Shown here one piece after another: positions 7,583 through 15,657 of a stretch of 64,000 bases of DNA. Position 1 is the first letter of the stretch; the number at the start of each line of letters is the position of its first letter. The translations under genes were made by a program, and so were the position numbers. Source of the stretch: CAKUFA01 sp963646285 (GTDB lineage: Bacteria > Bacillota > Clostridia > Christensenellales > Aristaeellaceae); assembly GCA_963646285.1 (NCBI GenBank), contig CAVIWF010000001.1, positions 62,001 through 126,000 of the forward strand, given 5' to 3'. The notes beneath the pieces are model-generated. The model was not told the origin of the DNA. It saw only the letters and a list, made by a program, of their open reading frames with translations, and did not search any database.

Positions 7583-9055
7583 ATGAAGAAGATCGTCGCC
7601 CTGTTGTGCGCCTTGGTGCTGTGCATCGGCTGTCTGCCGGTGATGGCCGAGGAAACCGCAACCCATCCCAAGTATGTGTTCATGTTCATTGGCGATGGCA
7701 TGGGCAATCCACAGGTGACCGCAACCCAGTACTATCTGGGAAGTATCCAGAACCCTGACAGTGATTTCCCGGTGCCTGCTGACCTGTCCTTCACTACTTT
7801 CCCTTATCTTGGACTGGTAACCACCTACGACAGCTCTTCCTTCTGCCCGGACTCTGCCTCCACGGCAACCTCCATGGCATCCGGTAAGAAGACCCTGTCT
7901 GGCGTCATCAACTACGATGTGACCCTGACCACCCCCTACAAGCTGATTACGGAATACGCTAAGGAAGCCGGCAAGAAGATCGGCGTCATCACCTCCGTAT
8001 CCGTGGATCACGCAACCCCTGCGGCTTACTACGCTAAGCAGCCTTCCCGCAACGACTACTACGAAATCGCCCTGCAGGCACTGACCGGCACCACTGTGGA
8101 TTACCTGGCTGGCGGCGGCTTCAAGCGCATGAATGGCAGCGACGGTTCCCAGAAGTCCCTGATGGAAGTGGCCGAGGAAAACGGCTGGACCATTCCCACC
8201 ACCAATGATGAAATCCGCAACCTGACGGCCACGGACGGCCGGGTGCTGGCTACCAACCCTGTGCTGCAGGATTCCAAGGCCATCCACTACGAAATCGACC
8301 GGGAACAGCTGGAAGCTGCTGGCGAAGACGTTCTGTCTCTGGCTGACTTTGTGCGCAGCGGCATCAACGTGTTGGATAACGACAACGGCTTCTTCATGAT
8401 GTGCGAAGGCGGCAAGATCGACTGGGCTGGCCACGCCAACGATGCTGCAACCTCCATCCACGACACCCTGGCCTTGTCCGATGCAGTGCAGGTAGCACTG
8501 GACTTCGCTGCTGACCATCCCGGCGAGTGCCTGATCATTGTGACCGCTGACCACGAAACCGGCGGCATGACCATCGGCTTTGCAACCACCGCTTATGATA
8601 CCCACTTCCAGTACCTGGCCAACCAGAAGACTTCCTTCACTGCCTTCGACGATGTGATTGCCGAACTGAAGGAGAACAACGCCACTTTCGACCAGGCCAT
8701 GGAAAAGGTAGAAGAACTCTACGGCCTGACCCGTGAAGAAGGCAAGGATCTGTCCCTGACCGAAACCGATGTGGAAAGCCTCCGTCAGGCATGGGAAGTC
8801 AGCACCGGTACCACGGAAGTGGCTGAGGACGAAGCTGCCCTGCTCTACGGCGGATACAATCCCTTCTCCATGGCTGTCAGCCACATCATGAACAACAAGG
8901 CTGGCCTGTCCTACACCTCCTATGCACACACGGGTCTGCAGATTCCGGTGTACGCCTGGGGCGTAGGTGCTGAGAAGTTCTCCGGCCTGTACGACAACAC
9001 GGACATCTTCAACCGCACCATGGATGCCATGGGTCTGACGGCTGACGCCGAGTAA
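7583..9055 (+). CDS. Secreted alkaline phosphatase
   Basis: 490 aa with a signal peptide ending near VMAEE. The alkaline phosphatase superfamily core is complete: metal ligand in FMFIGDGMG (about residue 36), nucleophile segment PDSASTATSMASGKKT (about 90-105), DHATPAAYY, GGKIDWAGHAND and TADHETGG. These hold the two zinc ions and one magnesium of phosphomonoesterases. It acts outside the membrane and would release phosphate from organic esters. The ATG at 7583 has AGAGGAGG about 9 nt upstream; an in-frame extension to 7547 has none. A strong hairpin follows 20 bp after the stop, so the gene is likely monocistronic. No Pho box was recognised. Confidence 0.93.
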   Translation: MKKIVALLCALVLCIGCLPVMAEETATHPKYVFMFIGDGMGNPQVTATQYYLGSIQNPDSDFPVPADLSFTTFPYLGLVTTYDSSSFCPDSASTATSMASGKKTLSGVINYDVTLTTPYKLITEYAKEAGKKIGVITSVSVDHATPAAYYAKQPSRNDYYEIALQALTGTTVDYLAGGGFKRMNGSDGSQKSLMEVAEENGWTIPTTNDEIRNLTATDGRVLATNPVLQDSKAIHYEIDREQLEAAGEDVLSLADFVRSGINVLDNDNGFFMMCEGGKIDWAGHANDAATSIHDTLALSDAVQVALDFAADHPGECLIIVTADHETGGMTIGFATTAYDTHFQYLANQKTSFTAFDDVIAELKENNATFDQAMEKVEELYGLTREEGKDLSLTETDVESLRQAWEVSTGTTEVAEDEAALLYGGYNPFSMAVSHIMNNKAGLSYTSYAHTGLQIPVYAWGVGAEKFSGLYDNTDIFNRTMDAMGLTADAE

Positions 9056-9074
9056 AAAACAAAGCGCAAACAAG

Positions 9075-9112
9075 GGGCAAGGGATGAACGCCGATCCCTT
9101 GCCCTCAACTTT
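9075..9112 (+). terminator. Rho-independent terminator after alkaline phosphatase
   Basis: Perfect 11-bp stem (9075-9085 / 9094-9104), 8-nt loop, then TCAACTTTATTT. Confidence 0.75.
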
Positions 9113-9146
9113 ATTTCAACTTGGTTTGAACAGGGGTGATACCATC

Positions 9147-10325
9147 ATGAAGCGTAAAGTAAGCCGGAAGAACAGAATGAACTGGATACTGTGCCTGGTA
9201 ACGCTGGTGGTTTGCGGTTTGCTGTGTCTGCTGCCGGATGAACATCTGAACATTACCAGCAGCTTCCCTCGGGAGCAGGTGCGCATTGACCAGGTGGACA
9301 ACAGCATGCTGGACTCCATTGGCATTGTGTACAACGGGGTGCAGCCCTGCGTGGTGACGATTCTCACCGGAGAATATGCAGGGCAGCAGTTTACATCCTA
9401 CAACTATTTGAACTCCGCCTTGGACAAGGATAAGCTGTATGAGGTGGGGGACACGGCGTGGGCGATGCTGCAAACCGGCAGCGAGAAGCCGGTGGTAACG
9501 CTGATTGACCACTACCGCATGGGAACGGAAGCGGCGGTGGTGGGCGCCCTGGCGCTGGTGCTGATTCTCTTTGGGGGCGTTATCGGCTGCGGTGCAATGG
9601 TATCCCTGGTAGCCAGTGCGGTCATTGTGTGGAAGCTCCTTATTCCCCTCCTGCTGGATGGGGTGGATCCCATGCTGTCCTCCTTTGTGACGGTGCTGGT
9701 GCTGACGGTGCTGATTGACGTGCTTGTGGCAGGCTTCACAAGGCGCTGTCTGACGGCCATTCTCGGCTCCATTGCCGGCACGCTGGTTACCTGTCTCAGC
9801 GCATGGGGGCTCACCTATCTGCTGAAGCTTGACGGTGGCGATTTGCCTTACGTGGTGCCCCTGCTCAGCCAGTCTGCCATGCAGGTGGATACCCGCAGCC
9901 TGTACATCGGCATGATGTTCCTGGCAAACTCCGGTGCCTTGATGGACTTATCCATGGACATCAGCGTGTCTTTGGAGGAAATCCATTACCACAAGCCGGA
10001 CATCAGCTATCCGGCCTTGATGAAATCCGGCCTGCTGGTGGGGCGCAGCGTGCTGGGCACCATGACCACCACCCTGATGCTTGCCTACTCCGGCAACTAT
10101 CTTTCCATGCTTATGTACTTTGTGGGGCAGGGGACACCGGTTACGGATATTATCAACCTGAAGTATGTGGCTTCTCAGCTGCTGAATACGTTGGTGGGTT
10201 CCTTCGGCCTTGCAGCTGCTGCACCTTTGACGGCACTGATTGCCTCGGCCATGTACCTGCGTGCACCCAAAAAGAAAGGAACGGACGAGGCAATTCCTTG
10301 TCCCTCGTCCGTGCAGGAAAACTGA
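9147..10325 (+). CDS. YibE/F-family multi-pass membrane protein
   Basis: 392 aa. One N-terminal membrane segment is followed by an extracytoplasmic domain of about 110 residues, then a run of seven or so hydrophobic helices. It includes RMGTEAAVVGALALVLILFGG and DVLVAGFTRRCLTAILGSIAGT, the arrangement of YibE/F-like proteins. Their biochemical function is not established; transport has been suggested. The start at 9147 gives a clean cytoplasmic KRKVSRKNR leader; the Shine-Dalgarno is weak (CAGGGGTG). The last codons overlap the terminator stem of the convergent fprA gene. Confidence 0.75.
   Translation: MKRKVSRKNRMNWILCLVTLVVCGLLCLLPDEHLNITSSFPREQVRIDQVDNSMLDSIGIVYNGVQPCVVTILTGEYAGQQFTSYNYLNSALDKDKLYEVGDTAWAMLQTGSEKPVVTLIDHYRMGTEAAVVGALALVLILFGGVIGCGAMVSLVASAVIVWKLLIPLLLDGVDPMLSSFVTVLVLTVLIDVLVAGFTRRCLTAILGSIAGTLVTCLSAWGLTYLLKLDGGDLPYVVPLLSQSAMQVDTRSLYIGMMFLANSGALMDLSMDISVSLEEIHYHKPDISYPALMKSGLLVGRSVLGTMTTTLMLAYSGNYLSMLMYFVGQGTPVTDIINLKYVASQLLNTLVGSFGLAAAAPLTALIASAMYLRAPKKKGTDEAIPCPSSVQEN
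10265..10311 (-). terminator. Terminator of perR-fprA lying inside the yibE/F-like 3' end
   Basis: Perfect 9-bp stem CGGACGAGG (10282-10290) / CCTCGTCCG (10303-10311). On the minus strand it is followed by TTCCTTTCTTTTTGGG, so it serves fprA although it lies within the opposite coding sequence. Confidence 0.65.
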
Positions 10326-10329
10326 AAAC

Positions 10330-11496
10330 TTATTGATAGGCTGCTGCAATCTCCTGGGCAAGCCCATCCAGCTGGGCTTCACTGTCCCCATTCAGGGCGG
10401 ATTTGATGGTGACAGTATGCTCACAGAAGGTCATGTTCTTGCTGTTTTCCAAGGCTTTGCGAATGACCTTGCCTGCCATGGGTGCCCAGGAACCATTTTC
10501 GATGATGCCCACTCGCCGGTTCTGGTAATCCCGTTCCGTCAGGGCGTGGAGGAAGGCACTCATTACCGGGAATACGTCCCCGTTATAGGTAACGGAAGCC
10601 AGCACCATGGTATCATACCGGAAGGCACCCTCCACGCATTCTGCCATGTCGGAACGAGCCAGATCCACGGCTTTTGCCTGAGGCACGCCGGCGGCAGCCA
10701 GCTTGGCGCACAGCTTTTCCGCTGCCTCCTTCGTGTGGCCGTAAACGGAAGCATAGAAAACCATAACGCCCTTGCTTTCCGGCTGATAGGAGGACCAGGT
10801 GTCGTACAGATTCAGGTAATAGCTGAGGTTCTCGGTCAGCATGGGTCCGTGGAGGGGATAAATGGCGGCAATGTCCAAGGCAGCGGCCTTCTTCAGCAGT
10901 GCCTGAACAGGCTTGCCGTACTTGCCCACAATGCCGAAGTAGTACCGGCGGGCTTCACATGCCCAGTCTTCGGCTGCATCAAGAGCACCGAACTTACCGA
11001 AGCCGTCGGCAGAGAAGAGAATCTTGTCCGCATCGTCATAGGTGACCATGACTTCCGGCCAGTGCACCATGGGTGCCATGATAAAGGTCAGGGTGTGGGT
11101 GCCCAAGGAGAGGGTGCTCATTTCACCGACTTCCAGCGTGTTGGTCAGTTGGAGTTCAGGGAAGAACTGCTGCATCATGGCGAAGGCTTTCTTGTTGGCA
11201 ACGATGACGGCTTCCGGGTACCTGCGTGCAAAGAGCTCAATGGAACCGGCATGGTCAGGCTCCATATGCTGCACCACCAGATAATCCGGGGCTTGCCCGC
11301 AGAGCACTTCGTCAAGCTGCCTAAGCCAGGCGTCCGCTTTGCGCAGGTCTACGGCATCCATGACGCAGGTCTTTTCATCCCGAATGACGTAGGAATTGTA
11401 GGACATGCCCTTGGGCACCACGTACTGCCCTTCAAACAGGTCAATGTCATGGTCATTCACGCCAACATAGAAAACCTTTTCCGTAAGCTGCTTCAT
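10330..11496 (-). CDS. fprA: A-type flavoprotein (flavodiiron protein)
   Basis: 388 aa. The N-terminal metallo-beta-lactamase-like domain has the full diiron ligand set: H77, E79, D81 (HMEPDH), H145, D164 and H216. A flavodoxin-like domain from about residue 243 (VMVFYASVYGHT) binds FMN. Flavodiiron proteins reduce O2 to water or NO to N2O in the cytoplasm of anaerobes. The gene starts 3 bp after the stop of the Fur/PerR gene, so the two form an operon read from the promoter at 11942-11970. That fits an oxygen or peroxide stress unit. Electron donors (rubredoxin, NADH reductase) are not encoded nearby. Confidence 0.92.
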   Translation of the reverse strand: MKQLTEKVFYVGVNDHDIDLFEGQYVVPKGMSYNSYVIRDEKTCVMDAVDLRKADAWLRQLDEVLCGQAPDYLVVQHMEPDHAGSIELFARRYPEAVIVANKKAFAMMQQFFPELQLTNTLEVGEMSTLSLGTHTLTFIMAPMVHWPEVMVTYDDADKILFSADGFGKFGALDAAEDWACEARRYYFGIVGKYGKPVQALLKKAAALDIAAIYPLHGPMLTENLSYYLNLYDTWSSYQPESKGVMVFYASVYGHTKEAAEKLCAKLAAAGVPQAKAVDLARSDMAECVEGAFRYDTMVLASVTYNGDVFPVMSAFLHALTERDYQNRRVGIIENGSWAPMAGKVIRKALENSKNMTFCEHTVTIKSALNGDSEAQLDGLAQEIAAAYQ

Positions 11497-11499
11497 ACG

Positions 11500-11907
11500 T
11501 CACTTCTCCTTTGCTGTATCTTGTGCTTTGGCAGCACATGCCGGACATAAACCCCGGAAGAAAATATCATAGTCAAGGAACTGCATGCCGTGGGTATCCC
11601 GGATTCTTTGAATCAGGTCGGGTAAAATCTCCATATCCACATCCGATACCTGACCGCACTTGACGCACCGAATGTGATAATGATCCTTCAGCGTAAAGTC
11701 GAAGCGATCAGGCCCTTCCGGGACTTCCACTTTGCGAATAAGCCCTTCCTCTGCTAAAATGCCCAGATTCCTGTAGACTGTCCCTTTGCCGATGTTGGGA
11801 TGGTCTTTTTTGATGCAGGCATAAACCTCATCGGCGGTTAAGTGCCGCTTTAATTGGCGGACGGTGTTCAGCACCAAATCTTTTTGAATGGTGTGTCTTC
11901 TTTCCAT
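11500..11907 (-). CDS. Fur-family regulator, PerR-like
   Basis: 135 aa. An N-terminal winged helix (TADEVYACIKKDHPNIGKGTVYRNL) is followed by a dimerisation domain with two CxxC pairs (C81/C84 and C121/C124) for structural zinc. RFDF and DHYHIRC carry the usual regulatory metal ligands. Co-transcription with a flavodiiron protein suggests a PerR-type peroxide sensor rather than an iron-uptake Fur. The ribosome binding site AAGGAGG precedes the ATG. A perfect 7-3-7 palindrome between its -10 and start is probably its own operator. Confidence 0.88.
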   Translation of the reverse strand: MERRHTIQKDLVLNTVRQLKRHLTADEVYACIKKDHPNIGKGTVYRNLGILAEEGLIRKVEVPEGPDRFDFTLKDHYHIRCVKCGQVSDVDMEILPDLIQRIRDTHGMQFLDYDIFFRGLCPACAAKAQDTAKEK

Positions 11908-11919
11908 GAGACCTCCTTG

Positions 11920-11936
11920 TTAGGATAAAATCCTAA
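11920..11936 (-). promoter_or_regulatory. Palindromic operator TTAGGAT-N3-ATCCTAA
   Basis: Perfect inverted repeat of 7+3+7 bp between the -10 box and the ribosome binding site of the PerR-like gene. Per/Fur boxes are AT-rich inverted repeats in this position. The GG/CC core is atypical for the B. subtilis Per box (TTATAATNATTATAA). Confidence 0.65.
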
Positions 11937-11941
11937 TTGAA

Positions 11942-11970
11942 ATTATACCGATTTTCATAAAATGTGTCAA
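11942..11970 (-). promoter_or_regulatory. Consensus sigma-A promoter of perR-fprA
   Basis: Perfect TTGACA (11965-11970) and perfect TATAAT (11942-11947) with 17-bp spacer on the minus strand. Confidence 0.9.
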
Positions 11971-11999
11971 TAGATACGAATAGCCGGAAAGTATATGCA

Positions 12000-12015
12000 T
12001 TTTTTTTTTTTTTTT
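12000..12015 (+). repeat. 16-T homopolymer run
   Basis: Sixteen consecutive T residues in the space between the divergent perR and 12117 genes. No GC stem precedes it, so it is not a terminator for either strand. It may act as an UP-like or bendable element and is a slippage-prone site. Confidence 0.7.
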
Positions 12016-12116
12016 GAAAATGATGGAAAAATACGCCTATATATGATAGAATGTTTTCGACAGGATGGGAAGGGCCGAAAGAACCTAGCGAAGCAAACAC
12101 GAGCGAGGGATAGCAG

Positions 12117-13730
12117 ATGGAGGATGCAAAGATTCGGAAAACAGGAAACCAACAAGCAAAGGCCTATCCGGGGGAGGAAGAAGTGATTGCGGCAGAGATT
12201 GCGTACCAGGGGAAAGGGGATGCAATCGCAGCGCAATGGACGGAGACACAGATTGACGAGCGGCTTGCCCAGGTGAACAGTAAACTGGAAGCATACACCC
12301 AGGTGCACAAGACGGACTATGCCCTGGCCATGACCAGCGGCCTGTTTGCAGGCGTTATCGATGCCGTTTATGTGGGCGAAATATCCTTTGGTGAGCAGGG
12401 GCTTGAACTGTCTTACCAGCAGGTCAACAACTTTATTCAGAAATTTGCAAAGGACAGAGGACTGGGTGGCGACCGGCTGAAGGACTGCATCCGTGCCTTG
12501 GAAGAGTACTTCAAGGTTGCACAGGATAACGCATGGAACGGTGCCAACATCGGCGTAGGCGCAGTCAATCATCACCTGGCCGACTTTGCCCATCATCCTA
12601 CGCCTGCAGGTCTGCTGGCGGCCATTATAGTGCAGTTCTTCCGTGTTGGAACCTTCGTTAACAAAGAAGGCAAATGGCATGTGCTCTTTGTAAAAACGAG
12701 TGCAAAAGACCTGATTGCAACGCTGATACCGATTGTTCTGACCGGCACGTTGAACTGGCTGGCGGCATTAGGAAGCAAAAAGTATCAAGAAGCCACCGGG
12801 GAGGAAATACCCAAGACACTCCGAAAAATTGCTCATTTTGCTGCAACCGCTCCTTTGCTTGCTGAAATTGCAAAGTGTGCTGACAACTGGTTCGGGCATC
12901 TTGTAAGTGATATGGGCGGCTCCAAGAATACCGCCGGCGGCGGCATGGGCATTCCGGGAGTGCTGCTGTCGCTCCTGTATGAGATTGCAAGCTTGCCAGG
13001 ATTGAAGGGCACCGGCCTGCCGTCCTTGGTGAATGACCTGTATGTGAAGCAAAAGCTGGATCTGCGGCATGAGCTTGGCCTGTACAGGGAGCTTGGCAAG
13101 CAGAGCATCCCGGTGATTTTCAACGAAGTTTTCACTCGAGTCCTTTTCTTCGCCAGCCGATTGAGTTTTCAGTGGAGCGAACATGGCAACGTTAAGGACA
13201 TTGATTGGCAAAGTGTCATGCCCTTTGGCAGCCCTGCCATTGATCGGATGATGCTGATTGCCGGCATGACCTTTACCATGGCGGACACTGCCGATGCGGC
13301 GGTTCATGCGGCCATTGAATCCTGCGGGAATTGGCTGCTGTTTTCCAAGGTGTTTGTGTCTCGTTTCAATTATATCGGTTTCGGCAGGGCGGCATTTTCC
13401 GTTATCAAGGAAGTGCGAAACGAACAGCAGGAAGCCCAGCTGAGGCATGAGAAAATGCTCCTGACTGAGGCAAAGACGGACCATGTGGTAGAAAGATTCA
13501 CGGCGTACCGCAGTGCCCTTGAGGAGCGGGTGTCCACTTACCTTGCCGAGGACATGGAGACTTTCCTGCTGGGCTTTAACGACATGGAGCAGGGCATGGC
13601 AAGGGGCGACTCTGACCTTGTGATCAGGGGTAACGTAACCATTCAAAGGGTGCTGGGCAGGGAACCCCAGTTTACAACCCAGAAAGAATTTGATGATTTG
13701 ATGGATTCAGACGATATGCTGATGCTGTAG
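12117..13730 (+). CDS. Uncharacterised hydrophobic-segment protein with HHxxDxxHH motif (first gene of three-gene unit)
   Basis: 537 aa, no signal peptide. An N-terminal charged region (1-65) is followed by GLFAGVIDAVYVGEISF (76-92). Then come a conspicuous motif HHLADFAHHP (H152, H153, D156, H159, H160), hydrophobic stretches at about 165-180 and 198-220, HLVSDMGG (H261, D265) with a glycine-rich GGGMGIPG, and a helical C-terminus. The clustered His/Asp pairs in hydrophobic surroundings look like a metal site, perhaps a membrane-associated hydrolase; that is inference. I recall similar unnamed proteins in gut Firmicutes but no characterised member. GAGGG 7 nt upstream supports the start. The TerB-like gene follows within 9 bp. 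Confidence 0.7.
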   Translation: MEDAKIRKTGNQQAKAYPGEEEVIAAEIAYQGKGDAIAAQWTETQIDERLAQVNSKLEAYTQVHKTDYALAMTSGLFAGVIDAVYVGEISFGEQGLELSYQQVNNFIQKFAKDRGLGGDRLKDCIRALEEYFKVAQDNAWNGANIGVGAVNHHLADFAHHPTPAGLLAAIIVQFFRVGTFVNKEGKWHVLFVKTSAKDLIATLIPIVLTGTLNWLAALGSKKYQEATGEEIPKTLRKIAHFAATAPLLAEIAKCADNWFGHLVSDMGGSKNTAGGGMGIPGVLLSLLYEIASLPGLKGTGLPSLVNDLYVKQKLDLRHELGLYRELGKQSIPVIFNEVFTRVLFFASRLSFQWSEHGNVKDIDWQSVMPFGSPAIDRMMLIAGMTFTMADTADAAVHAAIESCGNWLLFSKVFVSRFNYIGFGRAAFSVIKEVRNEQQEAQLRHEKMLLTEAKTDHVVERFTAYRSALEERVSTYLAEDMETFLLGFNDMEQGMARGDSDLVIRGNVTIQRVLGREPQFTTQKEFDDLMDSDDMLML

Positions 13731-13739
13731 GAGGCAATG

Positions 13740-14537
13740 ATGGCAGGATTTCATTTGGGAAAAGCTTTGCAGCAGGCAGGGAGTGCTGCAAAGAAGGGGC
13801 TCGGAAAAGCAACGGAAGCAGCTCAAACTGGCATGAAGAACCTGCAGGAAACAGTCAAGCAGCAGACGGATCAATTGACGGAACAAGTGAAGGTCGCTGC
13901 AGAGCAGAGAAAAGCCGATGCAGCCTTGAAAAAGTCGGAGAAGAAAGCGGCAGAAGACAAAGCAGCCATGGAGGCCGGCGGCGTAAAGGCAATTGCACCG
14001 CAGAATGCCATGAAGGTTTTCTATTACCTGATGGCAGCCGATGAAAAGTTCACGGCAGAGGAACAGGAAAAGTTCGATCTGGTTGGACATGAAATCGACT
14101 TGCGCTTTGACGATCATCGGGAAGGCGTCGTAAAAGACTGCGAGGAGCAGATGAAGAAAATCATCGATCCTGCGGATTATTACGATACCCTTCAGGATGG
14201 TGTGGAGGCTGCACTGACAGGGGAGCAGACTTCCCTTGATGGCTTCATTACGCCCAAACTTTTGCTCTGGAATCTTCTGGTTATTGCCAACAGCGATGAC
14301 GAATATCACGATGCTGAGCGCAAGCTGATCAAATACGTTGTCCGCAAGCTGAACATACCCAAGGATGTTTTGCTGGAGATGGAGAGCAGCCTTCTGACCG
14401 TCCGGGACATCGAGCGAGAGATCGGCTGGATCAAAGCTACGGACAGACCCTATCTGGTTATTGAAAAGCAGGTGACGGAACTGGAAAAGCGCAGAGAAGA
14501 TATTTTCTGTGCGGTGAAGGCACTGATTACACTGTAA
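13740..14537 (+). CDS. TerB-like domain protein (second gene of three-gene unit)
   Basis: 265 aa. Residues 1-85 are Ala/Lys/Gln-rich and predicted coiled coil (KKGLGKATEAAQTGMKNLQE and following). Residues 95-210 look like a TerB/tellurite-resistance-like helical domain: AADEKFTAEEQEKFDLV and ANSDDEYHDAERKLIKYV carry the paired acidic motifs that bind metal in TerB. A C-terminal coiled coil follows. TerB-like proteins associate with membranes and appear in stress and phage-defence contexts. The second ATG (13740) has better spacing to GGAGG than the first (13737). Genes on both sides are within 15 bp, so it is part of one transcript. Confidence 0.7.
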   Translation: MAGFHLGKALQQAGSAAKKGLGKATEAAQTGMKNLQETVKQQTDQLTEQVKVAAEQRKADAALKKSEKKAAEDKAAMEAGGVKAIAPQNAMKVFYYLMAADEKFTAEEQEKFDLVGHEIDLRFDDHREGVVKDCEEQMKKIIDPADYYDTLQDGVEAALTGEQTSLDGFITPKLLLWNLLVIANSDDEYHDAERKLIKYVVRKLNIPKDVLLEMESSLLTVRDIEREIGWIKATDRPYLVIEKQVTELEKRREDIFCAVKALITL

Positions 14538-14550
14538 GGAGAGAATGAAC

Positions 14551-15564
14551 ATGCCGTTACCACTTCTTTTTATCGGCATTGCAGCGGCCACAGGGACGTT
14601 CGGTGCCGGCAAAGCGGTGAAAGCAGGGGTGGATGCATCGGATGCAAAACGCATCAATGCGTCTGCATCCCAAATGGTTTCCGAAGCTACGGACAGGATC
14701 AATGGGCAGAGAGAAGCCTGCAGCCAGGCGCTCAAGCAACTTGGCGAGGAAAAGATATTTCTGCTGAACGGAAACATGACGCAGTTCCTGAATACGTTTA
14801 CCAAACTGAAAAACGTTGACTTCCGGGAAACGGAGGGCTTGAGCGAACTCGGCAAGCTCCACATAGACCAGCAGGATTTTGCTGAAATGAAGAACCTGTG
14901 TCATTTCGCGGCTTCCCTTGCCGGCGGCAGTGTGGCAGGAACAGCAGCGGGAGCATTGGCGGCCATGGGCGCATATGGTGCAGCTCAGCTATTTGCGTCT
15001 GCCTCTACGGGCACGGCCATTGCGGCACTTGGCGGGGCAGCAGCTTCCAATGCGACACTGGCTTTCTTTGGCGGTGGCTCCCTTGCGGCCGGAGGACTGG
15101 GCATGGCAGGGGGCGCAGTAGTTTTAGGCGGCCTTGTCGCTGGCCCTGCATTGCTTGTGCTGGGATTAGTGGCAGGGGGAGCGGCAAAAGAAAACCTTGA
15201 CCGAGCAAAAACCAACCATGCGGAAGCGAGACAGCTGGTAGAACAGCTGGACACTGCATCCAAGCAGTGCGAAGCCATCCGTCGCCGGACGTACATGTTC
15301 TATAACCTGCTGGCACGGCTGGATACCTACTTCCTGCCCTGCATTTACAAGATGGAAGACATCGTAAAGGCAGAAGGGGAGGACTATAGCCGCTTCAGCG
15401 CCCCATCCAAGAAGGTCATTGCCTCCTGTGTAAGCATTGCGGTGTCCATCAAGGCGGTTCTGGATACGCAGCTTCTGACGGACGATGGACTCCTGACCGA
15501 TACCTCTGCGGGCATTGTGGTGGATACGGAGGAATTTGTGAACAAGCTGGTGCTGGCTCGATAA
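14551..15564 (+). CDS. Glycine-zipper membrane protein (third gene of three-gene unit)
   Basis: 337 aa. It starts with a hydrophobic helix rich in small residues (LPLLFIGIAAATGTFGAGKA) and then a coiled coil (about 30-100). A central block of about 90 residues (115-205) consists almost wholly of Gly, Ala and small hydrophobics with GxxxG spacing, the pattern of glycine-zipper, oligomerising membrane segments. A coiled coil (about 215-255) and a soluble C-terminus follow. I recognise no family with known function. AAGGAGAG 7 nt before 14551 makes this start better than 14545. As the last gene before a strong terminator it completes the three-gene unit. Confidence 0.7.
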   Translation: MPLPLLFIGIAAATGTFGAGKAVKAGVDASDAKRINASASQMVSEATDRINGQREACSQALKQLGEEKIFLLNGNMTQFLNTFTKLKNVDFRETEGLSELGKLHIDQQDFAEMKNLCHFAASLAGGSVAGTAAGALAAMGAYGAAQLFASASTGTAIAALGGAAASNATLAFFGGGSLAAGGLGMAGGAVVLGGLVAGPALLVLGLVAGGAAKENLDRAKTNHAEARQLVEQLDTASKQCEAIRRRTYMFYNLLARLDTYFLPCIYKMEDIVKAEGEDYSRFSAPSKKVIASCVSIAVSIKAVLDTQLLTDDGLLTDTSAGIVVDTEEFVNKLVLAR

Positions 15565-15577
15565 AACCGAACAAGCT

Positions 15578-15622
15578 GAAAAGCGGTCTCTGCTAAATAC
15601 AAAAAAGCAGAGGCCGCTTTTT
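15578..15622. terminator. Bidirectional terminator between the three-gene unit and the GH3 gene
   Basis: Stem AAAGCGGTCTCTGCT (15580-15594) / AGCAGAGGCCGCTTT (15606-15620) with one mismatch. It is followed by TT on the + strand and preceded by an A-rich stretch, so it can serve both convergent genes. Confidence 0.85.
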
Positions 15623-15657
15623 GCGACCTCTGCAGGGGTGGCTATGGAACGATTTTT

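Noticed and set aside
12000..12015. T run considered as terminator of perR (minus) or of an upstream plus gene
   Set aside because: No stem precedes the T run on the plus strand, and perR is transcribed away from it.
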